Positions 6,038 to 15,804 of a DNA stretch of 17,814 nucleotides are shown one piece after another (position 1 is the stretch's first letter; every line of letters starts with the position of its first letter). A program made the position numbers and the translations under genes. Origin of the DNA: CAMDBL01 sp964498125 (GTDB lineage Bacteria > Pseudomonadota > Alphaproteobacteria > Rhizobiales > Hyphomicrobiaceae); NCBI GenBank assembly GCA_964498125.1, contig CAZCGE010000096.1, positions 1 to 17,814 of the forward strand, read 5' to 3'. Below the pieces are notes generated by a model. That model saw nothing but the letters and a program-made list of their open reading frames with translations, did no database searches and was not told the origin of the DNA.

Positions 6038-7537
6038 TCATTTCATCGTCGGGATGACGAACTCCGCGCCTTCCTTGACCCCGCTCGGCCAACGCGAGGT
6101 CACCGTCTTGGTCTTGGAGTAGAACCGCATCCCATCCGGCCCGTGCTGGTTGAGGTCGCCGAAGCCCGAGCGCTTCCAGCCACCGAACGTGTAGTAGGCC
6201 AAAGGCACCGGGATCGGCACGTTGATGCCGACCATGCCGACGTTGACCTTGGCGGCAAAATCGCGCGCCGCATCGCCGTCGCGCGTGAAGATGGCGACGC
6301 CGTTGCCGTACTCGTTCTCGTTGGGTAGCCTGAGCGCCTCGGCGTAGTCCTTGGCGCGCACCACGCACAGCACCGGGCCGAAGATCTCGTCCTTGTAGAT
6401 CTTCATCTCGGGGCGCACGTCGTCGAACAGGCAGCCGCCCATGTAGAAGCCGTTCTCGTAGCCCTGCATCTTGAAGTCGCGGCCATCGACTCGCAGCTTG
6501 GCGCCTTCCTTGATGCCGGTCTCGACGTAGCCCTTGACCTTGTCCAGGTGGGCCTTGGTGACCAGCGGGCCGAAGTCGGCGTCGGCGGAGGTCGAGGGGC
6601 CGATCTTCAGACTCTCGACCCGTGGGATCAGCTTGTGCATCAGGGCTTCGGCCGTGCCCTTGCCGACCGGGACTGCGACCGAGACCGCCATGCAGCGCTC
6701 GCCGGCCGAGCCGTAGCCGGCGCCGACCAGGGCGTCGACCGCCTGATCCATGTCGGCGTCGGGCATGATGATCATGTGGTTCTTGGCGCCGCCGAAGCAC
6801 TGCACGCGCTTTCCGCTCGCGCACCCCCGCGCGTAGACGTATTCCGCAATCGGCGTCGAGCCGACGAAGCCGATGGCGGCGATGTCGGGATCATCGAGGA
6901 TGGCGTCGACCGCCTCCTTGTCGCCGTTGACGACGTTGAGCACGCCGGGCGGCAGGCCGGCCTCCAGGAACAGCTCCGCCAGCAACAGCGGCACGCCGGG
7001 ATCACGCTCGGACGGCTTCAGGATGAAGCTGTTGCCGCAGGCCAGCGCCGGGCCGGCCTTCCACAGCGGGATCATCGCCGGGAAATTGAACGGCGTGATG
7101 CCGGCGACGACACCGAGCGGCTGGCGCATGGAGTAGATGTCGATGCCGGGGCCGGCGCCCTCGGTGTATTCGCCCTTGAGCAGCTGTGGCGCGCCGGTGG
7201 CGAACTCGATCACCTCCAGGCCGCGCTGCAGGTCGCCGCGGGCATCGGCGATGGTCTTGCCATGCTCGCGGGCGAGAAGATCCGAGATCTTCTCGTAGTC
7301 GCGGTGCGCGAGCTCCAGGAATTTCATCAGCACGCGGGCGCGGCGCTGCGGATTGGTGGCGCCCCAGGCGACCTGCGCCGCCTTGGCGTTCTCGACGGCG
7401 GCCCGCACCTCGGCCTTGGATGCCAGCGGCACCCGGGCCGCGACCTCGCCCGTCATCGGCCAATAGACGTCGCCGAAGCGTCCGGACGTGCCTTTGACCT
7501 TCTTGCCGCCAATAAAATGGTTAAGCTCCGCCGCCAT
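6038..7537 (-). CDS. mmsA: CoA-acylating methylmalonate-semialdehyde dehydrogenase
   Basis: A 499-residue aldehyde dehydrogenase superfamily enzyme. It oxidises methylmalonate semialdehyde (and malonate semialdehyde) with NAD+ and CoA to propionyl-CoA (or acetyl-CoA) in valine, myo-inositol and beta-alanine breakdown. Visible signatures are ITPFNFPAMIPLW (147-159), the cofactor segment KPSERDP (174-180), GFVGSTP (223-229), FGGAKNH (248-254), in which Asn replaces the general-base Glu of ordinary aldehyde dehydrogenases, and the catalytic Cys282 in GSAGERCMAVS. Full length (the family is about 500). ATG 7537 follows a GGGGA about 10 bases upstream. It heads the minus-strand group that continues into small membrane-protein frames and the TAXI gene, and is divergent from the acyl-CoA ligase/liv operon, whose branched-chain theme it fits. 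Confidence 0.95.
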   Translation of the reverse strand: MAAELNHFIGGKKVKGTSGRFGDVYWPMTGEVAARVPLASKAEVRAAVENAKAAQVAWGATNPQRRARVLMKFLELAHRDYEKISDLLAREHGKTIADARGDLQRGLEVIEFATGAPQLLKGEYTEGAGPGIDIYSMRQPLGVVAGITPFNFPAMIPLWKAGPALACGNSFILKPSERDPGVPLLLAELFLEAGLPPGVLNVVNGDKEAVDAILDDPDIAAIGFVGSTPIAEYVYARGCASGKRVQCFGGAKNHMIIMPDADMDQAVDALVGAGYGSAGERCMAVSVAVPVGKGTAEALMHKLIPRVESLKIGPSTSADADFGPLVTKAHLDKVKGYVETGIKEGAKLRVDGRDFKMQGYENGFYMGGCLFDDVRPEMKIYKDEIFGPVLCVVRAKDYAEALRLPNENEYGNGVAIFTRDGDAARDFAAKVNVGMVGINVPIPVPLAYYTFGGWKRSGFGDLNQHGPDGMRFYSKTKTVTSRWPSGVKEGAEFVIPTMK

Positions 7538-7847
7538 GGGTCGCCATCCCCTGTGTCTGGTTGATCGTGTTCGGCGTGATCCTAGGCGGTGGCGACCGCG
7601 AAATCCAGGGGACGCTCACCAGAAGCAGCGCGCGCTGCCTGCTGAACGGACTTGGCAAGGTAGCCCTTCGATCTATATGCGTTGCGGCCCAGACAATGCT
7701 ACATTGTTGGCAATGCATAGGTCAGGCTATCCGCTTCGCCGCCTTCAGGTGGTGCGGCGGGGGGCTGTGGTGTGCCTCAATTCAGTGCCAGGCCGGGTGC
7801 GGCGGCACGAAGGCTTGCCAGGGGTGCCGCGGGAGGAGTTCAAGAGC
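7538..7847. other. Divergent promoter region, mmsA / acyl-CoA ligase
   Basis: About 310 bases with no gene. The plus-strand frame of the ligase is open backward through this region, but it has no start with a better ribosome-binding site than GTG 7848. It contains a candidate plus-strand promoter (7652-7679) and a small CATTG-TTGG-CAATG hairpin near 7700. I see no clear promoter for mmsA. Confidence 0.5.
7652..7679 (+). promoter_or_regulatory. Candidate promoter for ligase-liv operon
   Basis: TTGGCA (7652-7657, 5 of 6 consensus) and TATATG (7674-7679, 4 of 6) are separated by 16 bases. This would give a leader of about 160 bases before GTG 7848. Moderate match only; alphaproteobacterial promoters are often poorly conserved. 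Confidence 0.35.
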
Positions 7848-9848
7848 GTGACGGCAGTACCGGCCCAGCATACGCCTAAAGCCGCGCAGGCGATGGACAC
7901 GGTTCCCAAGCTGCTGCTGCGGAACGCGAAGAAATTCGGCGCGCTGCCTGCCTTTCGCGAGAAGGGTCTCGGCATCTGGCAGACGTGGACCTGGGGCGAG
8001 GTCGAGGAAGAGGTGCGCGCCTTCGCCATCGGCCTGAAGGGGCTGGGCCTCGAGCGCGGCGACACGGTGGCCATCATCGGCAACAACCGGCCGCGGCTGT
8101 ATTGGACGTTCGCCGCCGCCCAGAGCCTCGGCGCCATTCCGGTTCCGGTTTATCAGGACTCGGTGGCCGACGAGATGGCCTACGTCCTGACCCACGCCGA
8201 AGTCGTCGTCGCCGTGGTCGAGGACCAGGAGCAGGTGGACAAGTTGCTGTCCATCTCCGACCGCGTGCCGAGCCTCAAAAAGATCGTCTACGACGACGCC
8301 GGTGGGCTGCAGAAGTATGACCACACCAACCTGCACGCCTTCGAGTCGGTGCAGGCGCTGGGGCGTCAGGAGCTGGCTAAGGCCAGCGGTGCGGCAGAGG
8401 CATGGCTGGCCGACATTGCCCAGGGCCAGGGCTCGGACGTCAGCGTCATCCTCTACACGTCCGGCACCACCGGTCAGCCCAAGGGCGTGATGCTGACGCA
8501 TGAGAATATCGTCGTCTCCGGCCAGAACGGCAATCTGTTCGACAAATTCACCACCAGCGACACCATGATTGCCTACCTGCCGATGGCATGGGTCGGCGAT
8601 CACATCTTTTCATACGGACAGGTGTTCGCGGGCGGACTGTGCGTCTGCTGCCCCGAAAGTCCCGATACCATCATTGAGGATCGCCGCGAGATCGGCCCGA
8701 CGTATTTCTTCGCTCCACCCCGCGTGTTCGAGAACCTGCTCACCCAGATCATGGTGCGGATGGAGGATGCCGGGCGCCTGAAGAAGTCGATGTTCTACTG
8801 GTGCCTTGACGTGGCGCGCCGCTGCGGCGGCGACATTCTCGATGGCCGTCCGGTGTCGCTGAAGGACCGGCTGCTTTACAAGATCGGCGACATCCTGGTT
8901 TATGCGCCGCTGCGCAACCGCATGGGTTTCTCCAAACTGCGCGTCGCCTACACGGCGGGCGAAGCCATCGGACCCGAGCTGTTCCGCTTCTACCGGGCGC
9001 TCGGCGTCAATCTCAAGCAGCTTTATGGTCAGACGGAAGCCAGCGTCTACATCACGTTGCAACCCGACGGCGAGGTCTTCCCCGAGACAGTGGGCAAGCC
9101 CGGGCCCGGCATCCAGATCAAGATCGACGAGGCGGGCGAGGTGCTGTTCAACGGCCCCGGCGTGTTCCTCAAGTACTACAAGAACGACGAGGCGACGGCG
9201 AGCACCAAGACGGCTGATGGCTGGGTGCGTACAGGCGATGCCGGCTTCCTCGACAACCGCGGCCACCTGCGCATCATCGATCGTGCCAAGGACGTGGGCC
9301 GGCTGAAGGACGGCTCCCTGTTCGGGCCGAAGTATCTTGAGAACAAGCTGAAATTCTATCCTGAAATTCGTGAAGCCGTGGCTTTCGGCCAGGGCCGCGA
9401 TTTTGTGACGGCGATTGTCAACATCGACATGACATCGGTCGGCAGCTGGGCCGAGCGCAACAACGTCGTCTACGCCAGCTACCAGGAGCTCGCGGCCCAT
9501 CCCGACGTCATCAAGATGGTCGAGCGACGGATCGATGAAGTGAACAGTCAGCTGGCGGTCGAGCCGCGCATGGGCGGTTCCCAGATTGGCCGTTTCCTCG
9601 TGCTGCACAAGGAATTGGACGCCGACGACGGCGAGTTGACGCGCACGATGAAGGTGCGCCGTTCGCTGATCGCCGACCGTTACGGGCCGCTGATCGAGGC
9701 GTTGTACAATGGCTCGAAAGACGCCACGATTTCCGTCGAGGTGACGTTCGAGGATGGCCGCAAGGGCAAGATCGAAGGCCACATGCGCATCGTTGACATG
9801 CAACCGCACCCCTACAAGAGTGAAGCCTTGAAGGAGGCTGCGGAATGA
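7848..9848 (+). CDS. AMP-forming long-chain-type acyl-CoA ligase
   Basis: A 666-residue member of the ANL adenylate-forming superfamily. It activates a carboxylic acid with ATP to an acyl-adenylate and then the CoA thioester. Motifs are the P-loop YTSGTTGQPKGVMLTH (203-218), YLPMAWVGDH (243-252), GEAIGPEL (371-378), QLYGQTEAS (391-399), WVRTGDAGF (459-467), IDRAKDVGRLKDG (477-489, replacing the usual GRKKE...GG hinge of FadD), and a C-terminal lysine in ELTRTMKVRR. Length is close to large fatty-acyl-CoA synthetases (600-660). GTG 7848 was chosen because GGAGGAG lies 9 bases before it; ATG 7893 is a weaker alternative, 15 codons downstream. Its stop overlaps the livG start by 4 bases (ATGA), so ligase and transporter are translationally coupled and the ligase probably activates the imported acid. 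The substrate could be fatty, branched or aromatic. Confidence 0.9.
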   Translation: MTAVPAQHTPKAAQAMDTVPKLLLRNAKKFGALPAFREKGLGIWQTWTWGEVEEEVRAFAIGLKGLGLERGDTVAIIGNNRPRLYWTFAAAQSLGAIPVPVYQDSVADEMAYVLTHAEVVVAVVEDQEQVDKLLSISDRVPSLKKIVYDDAGGLQKYDHTNLHAFESVQALGRQELAKASGAAEAWLADIAQGQGSDVSVILYTSGTTGQPKGVMLTHENIVVSGQNGNLFDKFTTSDTMIAYLPMAWVGDHIFSYGQVFAGGLCVCCPESPDTIIEDRREIGPTYFFAPPRVFENLLTQIMVRMEDAGRLKKSMFYWCLDVARRCGGDILDGRPVSLKDRLLYKIGDILVYAPLRNRMGFSKLRVAYTAGEAIGPELFRFYRALGVNLKQLYGQTEASVYITLQPDGEVFPETVGKPGPGIQIKIDEAGEVLFNGPGVFLKYYKNDEATASTKTADGWVRTGDAGFLDNRGHLRIIDRAKDVGRLKDGSLFGPKYLENKLKFYPEIREAVAFGQGRDFVTAIVNIDMTSVGSWAERNNVVYASYQELAAHPDVIKMVERRIDEVNSQLAVEPRMGGSQIGRFLVLHKELDADDGELTRTMKVRRSLIADRYGPLIEALYNGSKDATISVEVTFEDGRKGKIEGHMRIVDMQPHPYKSEALKEAAE

Positions 9849-10708
9849 GCGCCGACATTACAGCGCGCACGGGCCTGGATACGCCGGATCGCCTGACCGG
9901 GCCGATCGCGCGTACGGGCAAGGCCGATGCCATCAAACCCGGCGAACCGTTGCTCAGCGTGGCGAGCGTGTCGCTGTCCTTCGGCGGCGTCAAGGCCATC
10001 CGCGACGTCTCCTTCGATGTCAGGAAGGGCGAGATTCGCGCCATCATCGGTCCCAACGGCGCCGGCAAGACTTCGATGCTCAATGTCATCAACGGCTTCT
10101 ACCACCCGCAGGAAGGCACCATCACCTACAAGGGGCAGCGGCGCCAGCAGATGCGGCCCTACATCGCCGCCAGCCAGGGCATCGCGCGCACGTTCCAGAA
10201 CGTCGCCCTGTTCAAGGGCATGTCGACGCTCGACAACATCATGACCGGCCGCACGCTCAGGATGAAGCGCGGCATCCTCGAGCAGGCGTTGTACTGGGGC
10301 CGGGCCCAGAAAGAAGAGATCTGGCATCGCGAGATTGTCGAGCGCATCATCGATTTCCTCGAGATCCAGGCCATTCGCAAGACGCCGGTCGGCAAGCTGC
10401 CCTATGGGCTGCAGAAGCGTGTCGAGCTCGGCCGGGCACTCGCCACCGAGCCGGAACTGCTGCTGCTCGACGAGCCGATGGCCGGCATGAATGTCGAGGA
10501 GAAGCAGGACATGAGCCGGTTCATCGTCGACGTCAATCAGCAGCTGGGTACGACCATTGCCTTGATCGAGCACGACATGGGCGTGGTGATGGATCTGTCC
10601 GACCGCGTGGTGGTGCTCGACTACGGCCGCAAGATCGCCGACGGCACGCCGGCCGAGGTGCAGGGCGACCAGGCCGTGATCGATGCTTATCTCGGCGTGG
10701 CGCATTGA
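9845..10708 (+). CDS. livG: ABC transporter ATPase, LivG type
   Basis: A 287-residue cytoplasmic ATPase of a HAAT/branched-chain-type importer. Walker A GPNGAGKT (69-76), Q-loop FQNVALF (117-123), a degenerate signature LPYGLQKRVELGRAL (185-199) in place of LSGGQ as usual in LivG, Walker B LLLLDEP (205-211), and the switch histidine in EHD (242-244). An N-terminal extension of about 35 residues precedes the ABC core. The ATG overlaps the ligase stop by 4 bases. It pairs with LivF to energise LivH/LivM. The short distance to the ligase contrasts with the repeat-filled gap that follows. Confidence 0.93.
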   Translation: MSADITARTGLDTPDRLTGPIARTGKADAIKPGEPLLSVASVSLSFGGVKAIRDVSFDVRKGEIRAIIGPNGAGKTSMLNVINGFYHPQEGTITYKGQRRQQMRPYIAASQGIARTFQNVALFKGMSTLDNIMTGRTLRMKRGILEQALYWGRAQKEEIWHREIVERIIDFLEIQAIRKTPVGKLPYGLQKRVELGRALATEPELLLLDEPMAGMNVEEKQDMSRFIVDVNQQLGTTIALIEHDMGVVMDLSDRVVVLDYGRKIADGTPAEVQGDQAVIDAYLGVAH

Positions 10709-11191
10709 GGGAAGTCGGAAGGTCGGAAATCGGAAGTCGGAAGTCAGAAATCGGAAATCGGAAGTTGGAAGCGGAACCGCGAGAACAGCATGAGCGATGT
10801 GCGTTCGTTCCGAGATTTGGAAGTGTACCAGTTGGCTTACCGAACCTCTTTAGATGTTCACAGAGCAACGCTCGCGTTTCCTAAGCTGGAGCAGTACGTT
10901 CTGGCGGATCAGATGCGGCGTGCCAGCAAGTCGATCTGTGGCAACATTGCCGAGGGCTTCGGAAAGCAGCGCGCGTCCTCAGCCGAGTTTCGCAGGTTCC
11001 TCTCCATAGCCATCGGATCGAGTGACGAAATGAAGGTGTGGTTGGACTATAGCCGCGACCTCGGCTACGTGGACGTGGCTCGTGTCGAAGGTTGGCAGGC
11101 CGACTATGCGCGAGTGTCCAGAATGTTGCACGGCCTACTTCAAAGTTGGAGCTAGGCCGACTTCCGATTTCCGACTTCCGATTTCCCACTT
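10709..11191. mobile_element. Inverted-array element carrying a four-helix-bundle gene
   Basis: Immediately after livG, a low-complexity array built on GGAAGTC/GGAAATC (about 10709-10775) precedes a 121-codon gene. The complementary array (GACTTCC/GATTTCC, 11157-11191) follows it at once. An 18-base stretch, TCGGAAATCGGAAGTCGG, at 10723-10740 is perfectly inverted at 11157-11174. The arrangement (gene bracketed by inverted simple arrays, dropped between livG and livH) suggests a small mobile cassette. No transposase or target-site duplication is evident, so mobility is inference. Confidence 0.55.
10790..11155 (+). CDS. Four-helix-bundle (S23/IVS, Avd-like) protein
   Basis: A 121-residue protein of the four-helix-bundle family (TIGR02436/S23 type). 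This family is known from intervening sequences of 23S rRNA genes and is related in fold to Avd, the accessory protein of diversity-generating retroelements. Family features seen are the opening FRDLEVYQLAY (7-17), DQMRRASKSICGNIAEGFGKQ (40-60), AEFRRFLSIAIGSSDE (65-80), then an aromatic/charged last helix. The protein is small, basic and without signal or membrane helix; nucleic-acid binding is likely for the family but the biological role is unsettled. The ribosome-binding site is weak. Position inside the liv operon and flanking inverted arrays indicate it is a passenger, not part of transport. Confidence 0.85.
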   Translation: MSDVRSFRDLEVYQLAYRTSLDVHRATLAFPKLEQYVLADQMRRASKSICGNIAEGFGKQRASSAEFRRFLSIAIGSSDEMKVWLDYSRDLGYVDVARVEGWQADYARVSRMLHGLLQSWS

Positions 11192-11212
11192 GTCCTAGCA
11201 GGGAGACACACG

Positions 11213-12274
<1,062 letters not shown>

Positions 12275-12292
12275 TCAAGCGGAGCTTGACGA

Positions 12293-13396
12293 ATGTTCTA
12301 CCGCGAGGCCGGCCAGTTCAAGACGAGCTACGCCAAGGACATGGCGATCTTTCCGATCCGGCAGGACCGGATCGCGCTTTTCGCGCTGCTGGCGTTTGCC
12401 TACATCGGCGTGCCACTCATGGCGCTGCTGAAAATCCCGCCGTTCGGCAACGAGTACATGCTGCGCGCGATTTTACTGCCGTTCCTGATCTTGTCGCTGG
12501 CCGCCATCGGCGTCAACATCCTGATCGGCTACTGCGGTCAGATCTCGCTCGGCTCCGGCGCCTTCATGGCGATTGGCGCCTACTCGGCGTATAAGTTCGG
12601 AACCGGCATGCCGGAAATCGGCATCCCGGTGCTGCCGATCGTCCCTTCGATCTTGCTCGGCGGACTGATGGCCGCATTCGTCGGCATCCTGTTCGGCATC
12701 CCGAGCCTCAGGATCAAGGGTCTCTACCTGGCGGTGGCGACGCTGGCCTGCCAGTTCTTCTTCGATTGGGTGTTCCTCAGGGTCAAGTGGTTCACCAACT
12801 ATGCCCCGTCCGGCTCGGTCAACGCGCCGGAACTCAACATCTTCGGCTGGATCATCGCCTCGCCGATCGAGAAATATCTTTTTGCCCTGGCTTTCGTGAC
12901 AGTCTTCGCGCTGCTGGCCAAGAACCTCGTCCGCGGCAACATCGGCAGGCAGTGGATGGCGATCCGCGACATGGACATCGCCGCCGAGATCATGGGCATC
13001 CGGCCGCTCTACGCCAAGCTCTCCGCGTTCGCTGTATCTTCGTTCATCGTTGGCGTGTCGGGAGCCCTCTGGGCATTCATCTATCTGGGCTCGTGGGAGC
13101 CGCTGGCCTTCTCGATCGATCGCTCGCTGCAGTTGCTGTTCATGGTTATCATCGGCGGGCTCGGCTCGATCCTCGGCTCGTTCCTGGGGGCAGCGTTCAT
13201 CCTGCTGCTGCCGATCCTGCTCAATCAGATTCCAACCATGCTCGGGGTGCCGATCTCGACGGAAATGATCACGCACCTCGAGTTCATTATCTTTGGGTCG
13301 CTGATCTGCTACCTTCTGATCGTCGAGCCGCACGGCTTCGCGCGACTGTGGTCGATCATCAAGGAGAAGCTCAGACTCTGGCCGTACCCGTACTGA
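12293..13396 (+). CDS. livM: HAAT-family ABC permease, LivM type
   Basis: A 367-residue inner-membrane permease. It has a short charged N-terminus, then about nine to ten hydrophobic segments. Characteristic stretches are NILIGYCGQISLGSGAFMAI (75-94), LRIKGLYLAVATLACQ (139-154), the cytoplasmic loop MAIRDMDIAAEIMGI (222-236) equivalent to the EAA motif, and IIGGLGSILGSFLGAAF (286-302). It combines with LivH as the transmembrane pore. ATG 12293 follows a CGGAGC about 8 bases upstream, just beyond the repeat arrays. Roughly normal length for the family, with an extra C-terminal basic tail. Confidence 0.94.
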   Translation: MFYREAGQFKTSYAKDMAIFPIRQDRIALFALLAFAYIGVPLMALLKIPPFGNEYMLRAILLPFLILSLAAIGVNILIGYCGQISLGSGAFMAIGAYSAYKFGTGMPEIGIPVLPIVPSILLGGLMAAFVGILFGIPSLRIKGLYLAVATLACQFFFDWVFLRVKWFTNYAPSGSVNAPELNIFGWIIASPIEKYLFALAFVTVFALLAKNLVRGNIGRQWMAIRDMDIAAEIMGIRPLYAKLSAFAVSSFIVGVSGALWAFIYLGSWEPLAFSIDRSLQLLFMVIIGGLGSILGSFLGAAFILLLPILLNQIPTMLGVPISTEMITHLEFIIFGSLICYLLIVEPHGFARLWSIIKEKLRLWPYPY

Positions 13397-13416
13397 GGCG
13401 CGGCACGAGGCAAGGA

Positions 13417-13450
13417 TACGGGCCCGCAACAGCGGAGCGGCGGACCCGTA
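13417..13450 (+). promoter_or_regulatory. Hairpin between livM and binding-protein gene
   Basis: TACGGGCCCGC (13417-13427) and GCGGACCCGTA (13440-13450) pair at 10 of 11 positions with a 12-base loop. In ABC importer operons, a hairpin just before the binding-protein gene often stabilises its mRNA or partly terminates read-through, giving unequal subunit amounts. That role is inferred here from position. Confidence 0.4.
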
Positions 13451-13520
13451 CGGCATAACGACCAGGCTCGCGGAATGAGCACCGGCGATTGTAGCCGGAA
13501 CAGAACATGGAGGAGATAAT

Positions 13521-14840
13521 ATGGTTCGCTTCAGTTGGGGCCTGGCAGCCGCCGCGGCCGCCCTTGGCGCCACGGCCGCGGTTCCGGCCGCGGCACAGAA
13601 TGAGCAGTTCATCCCGATCCTGTCCTACCGCACCGGCGCCTACGCCGTGAACGGCGCGCCCTATGCCAACGGCGTCGCCGACTATTATACCCTGCTCAAC
13701 GAACGTGATGGCGGCATCAACGGCGTCAAGCTCCTCGTCGAGGAATGCGAGACCGCCTATGCCACCGACAAGGGCATCGAGTGCTACGAGCGCCTGAAGG
13801 GCAAGGGCCCGACGGGTGCTGCCTTCTTCAACCCACTGTCGACCGGCATCACCTTCGCGCTGACCGAGAAGGCGCCGATCGACAAGATTCCAGTCATCAG
13901 CATGGGCTATGGGCGGGCCGACTCCAAGAACGGCTCGGTGTTCACCTGGAACTTCCCGCTGCTCGGCACCTACTGGTCGTCGGCCGACATCGCCCTGCAG
14001 CATGTCGCCAAGGAGTTGGGCGGCGAGGCAAACCTCAAGGGCAAGAAGATCAGCCTCGTGTTCCATGACAGCCCGTACGGCAAAGAGCCGATCCCACATC
14101 TCGAGCAGATGGCCAAGAAGCTCGGCTACGAGTTCACGCCAATTCCGGTCACGCACCCCGGCGTCGAGCAGAAGTCGCAGTGGCTGGCGATCCGCCAGAA
14201 CAAGCCGGACTACGTGCTGCTGTGGGGCTGGGGCGTGATGAACGGCACCGCGATCAAGGAGGCCGCCGCCGTCGCCTTCCCGCGCGAGAAGATGATCGGC
14301 GTGTGGTGGTCGGGCGCCGAGCCCGACGTGACGCCGGCCGGCGATCAGGCCATCGGCTACAAGGCGCTGATGCTGCAGCATGGCGCCGGCGAATCCGCCG
14401 TGCACGCCGACATCAAGAAGCACGTGCAGGCCAAGGGCAAAGGCCTCGGCAAGGAGGATTTCGGCCAGGTGCTCTACAACCGCGGCGTCGTCAACGCCAT
14501 GCTCGGCACCGAAGGAATCCGCACCGCGCAGGGCAAGTTCGGCAAGAAGCCGCTGACCGGCGAGCAGGTGCGCTGGGGACTCGAGAACCTCGATCTGACC
14601 GCTGACAAGCTGAAGGCGCTCGGCTTCGAGGGCATGATGCGGCCAGTCAAGATCACCTGCGCCGACCACGAAGGCGCCCGTGACGGCCGCGTCCAGCAGT
14701 GGGATGGCAAGAATTGGAAAATCATCTCCGACTGGTACACGGCGCGTGCCGATCTGACCGACGTGCTGGTCAGGGAGGTTTCGGCCAAGTACGCGGCGGA
14801 AAAGAAGATCACGCCGCGTGATTGCTCGAAAGAGAGCTGA
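13521..14840 (+). CDS. Periplasmic binding protein of branched-chain-type ABC importer
   Basis: A 439-residue protein. The signal peptide (residues 1-25) has a long Ala-rich core and a likely cleavage site after PAAA. The mature part follows the type I periplasmic binding fold: IPILSYRTGAYAVNG (31-45), ANGVADYYTLLNERDGGING (49-68) and VKLLVEECETAY, where family members bind the ligand head group, then PVISMGYGRADS. Slightly longer than classic LivJ/LivK (about 370). The ligand is not readable; in ligase-linked clusters of this kind, aromatic or aliphatic acids are as likely as amino acids. An excellent GGAGGAG lies 6 bases before ATG 13521. It lies between livM and livF and should be the most abundant product of the operon. 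Confidence 0.92.
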   Translation: MVRFSWGLAAAAAALGATAAVPAAAQNEQFIPILSYRTGAYAVNGAPYANGVADYYTLLNERDGGINGVKLLVEECETAYATDKGIECYERLKGKGPTGAAFFNPLSTGITFALTEKAPIDKIPVISMGYGRADSKNGSVFTWNFPLLGTYWSSADIALQHVAKELGGEANLKGKKISLVFHDSPYGKEPIPHLEQMAKKLGYEFTPIPVTHPGVEQKSQWLAIRQNKPDYVLLWGWGVMNGTAIKEAAAVAFPREKMIGVWWSGAEPDVTPAGDQAIGYKALMLQHGAGESAVHADIKKHVQAKGKGLGKEDFGQVLYNRGVVNAMLGTEGIRTAQGKFGKKPLTGEQVRWGLENLDLTADKLKALGFEGMMRPVKITCADHEGARDGRVQQWDGKNWKIISDWYTARADLTDVLVREVSAKYAAEKKITPRDCSKES

Positions 14841-14847
14841 AGGAAGC

Positions 14848-14971
14848 GTGAGTGGTGAGTCGTGAATGGTGAGTGGTGATGGCGACCTCGCAACTGGCGA
14901 ACGCCCACCTCTCACCAAATCGCGAACCCACCACTCACGACTCACGACTCACGACTCACCACTCACCACTC
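14848..14971. repeat. Inverted GTGAGTGGT-type arrays before livF
   Basis: Eight bases after the binding-protein stop, a low-complexity array of GTGAGTGGT/GAGTCGT units (14848-14879) begins. A 50-base unique centre and then the complementary array (about 14929-14971) follow. GTGAGTGGTGAGTCGTGA at 14848-14865 is perfectly inverted at 14949-14966. It has the same architecture as the arrays before livH and livM but a different unit sequence. The right array ends 10 bases before the livF ribosome-binding site. Confidence 0.85.
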
Positions 14972-14988
14972 CCGACTTGGAGTCCTTT

Positions 14989-15804
14989 GTGACCACTGCC
15001 CCCGTCCCCATCCTCTCCGTCAACAACGTCGAGGTCATCTATGATCACGTCATCCTGGTGCTGAAGGGTGTCTCGCTGACGGTGCCGCAAGGCGGCATCG
15101 TCGCCATCCTCGGCGCCAATGGCGCCGGCAAATCGACGACACTCAAGTCGATCTCCAACCTGATCCGCGGCGAGCGCGGCGAGGTCACCAAGGGCTCGAT
15201 CGAATTCAAGGGCGAGCGCGTCGACAGGATGACGCCGAACGATCTGGTGCGCCGCGGCTGCATCCAGGTGATGGAGGGCCGGCATTGCTTCGGCCATCTC
15301 ACCATCGAGGAGAACCTCCTGACCGGCGCCTTCACACGCCGCGATGGCAATGCCGCGATCAAGCAAAGCCTCGAGAAGGTCTATACCTACTTCGGCCGCA
15401 TCAAGGATCGCCGCAACAGCCTGGCCGGCTACACCTCCGGCGGCGAGCAGCAGATGTGCGCCATCGGCCGCGCGCTGATGAGCCGGCCGAACATGATCCT
15501 GCTCGACGAGCCGTCGATGGGGCTGGCGCCACAGATCGTCGAGGAGATCTTCGAGATCGTCAAGGATCTGAACTCCAAGGAGCAGGTGAGTTTCCTGCTC
15601 GCCGAGCAGAACACCAATGTGGCGCTGCGCTACGCCACCTACGGCTACATCCTGGAGAACGGCCGCATCGTCATGGACGGCGTGGCCAAGGATCTGCGCG
15701 AGAACGAGGACGTCAAGGAATTCTACCTCGGCATCGGCGGCGGCGATCGCAAGAGCTTCCGCGACGGCAAGAGCTACAAGCGGCGCAAGCGCTGGCTGGC
15801 GTAG
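14989..15804 (+). CDS. livF: ABC transporter ATPase, LivF type
   Basis: A 271-residue second ATPase of the importer. Walker A GANGAGKST (42-50), Q-loop region IQVMEGRHCF (92-101), signature YTSGGEQQM (148-156), Walker B MILLDEPSMGLAP (169-181), and EQN (206-208) at the switch position, as usual in LivF. The C-terminus is extended and basic (KSFRDGKSYKRRKRWLA). GTG 14989 was chosen because TTGGAG lies 7 bases upstream and the family alignment starts here; an upstream ATG would translate the repeat array. It closes the operon; its stop codon lies inside the left arm of a palindromic element. Confidence 0.93.
   Translation: MTTAPVPILSVNNVEVIYDHVILVLKGVSLTVPQGGIVAILGANGAGKSTTLKSISNLIRGERGEVTKGSIEFKGERVDRMTPNDLVRRGCIQVMEGRHCFGHLTIEENLLTGAFTRRDGNAAIKQSLEKVYTYFGRIKDRRNSLAGYTSGGEQQMCAIGRALMSRPNMILLDEPSMGLAPQIVEEIFEIVKDLNSKEQVSFLLAEQNTNVALRYATYGYILENGRIVMDGVAKDLRENEDVKEFYLGIGGGDRKSFRDGKSYKRRKRWLA

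Noticed and set aside
10790..11155. A diversity-generating retroelement around the Avd-like protein
   Set aside because: There is no reverse transcriptase, template repeat or variable repeat nearby; only the distant fold relation to Avd supports it.
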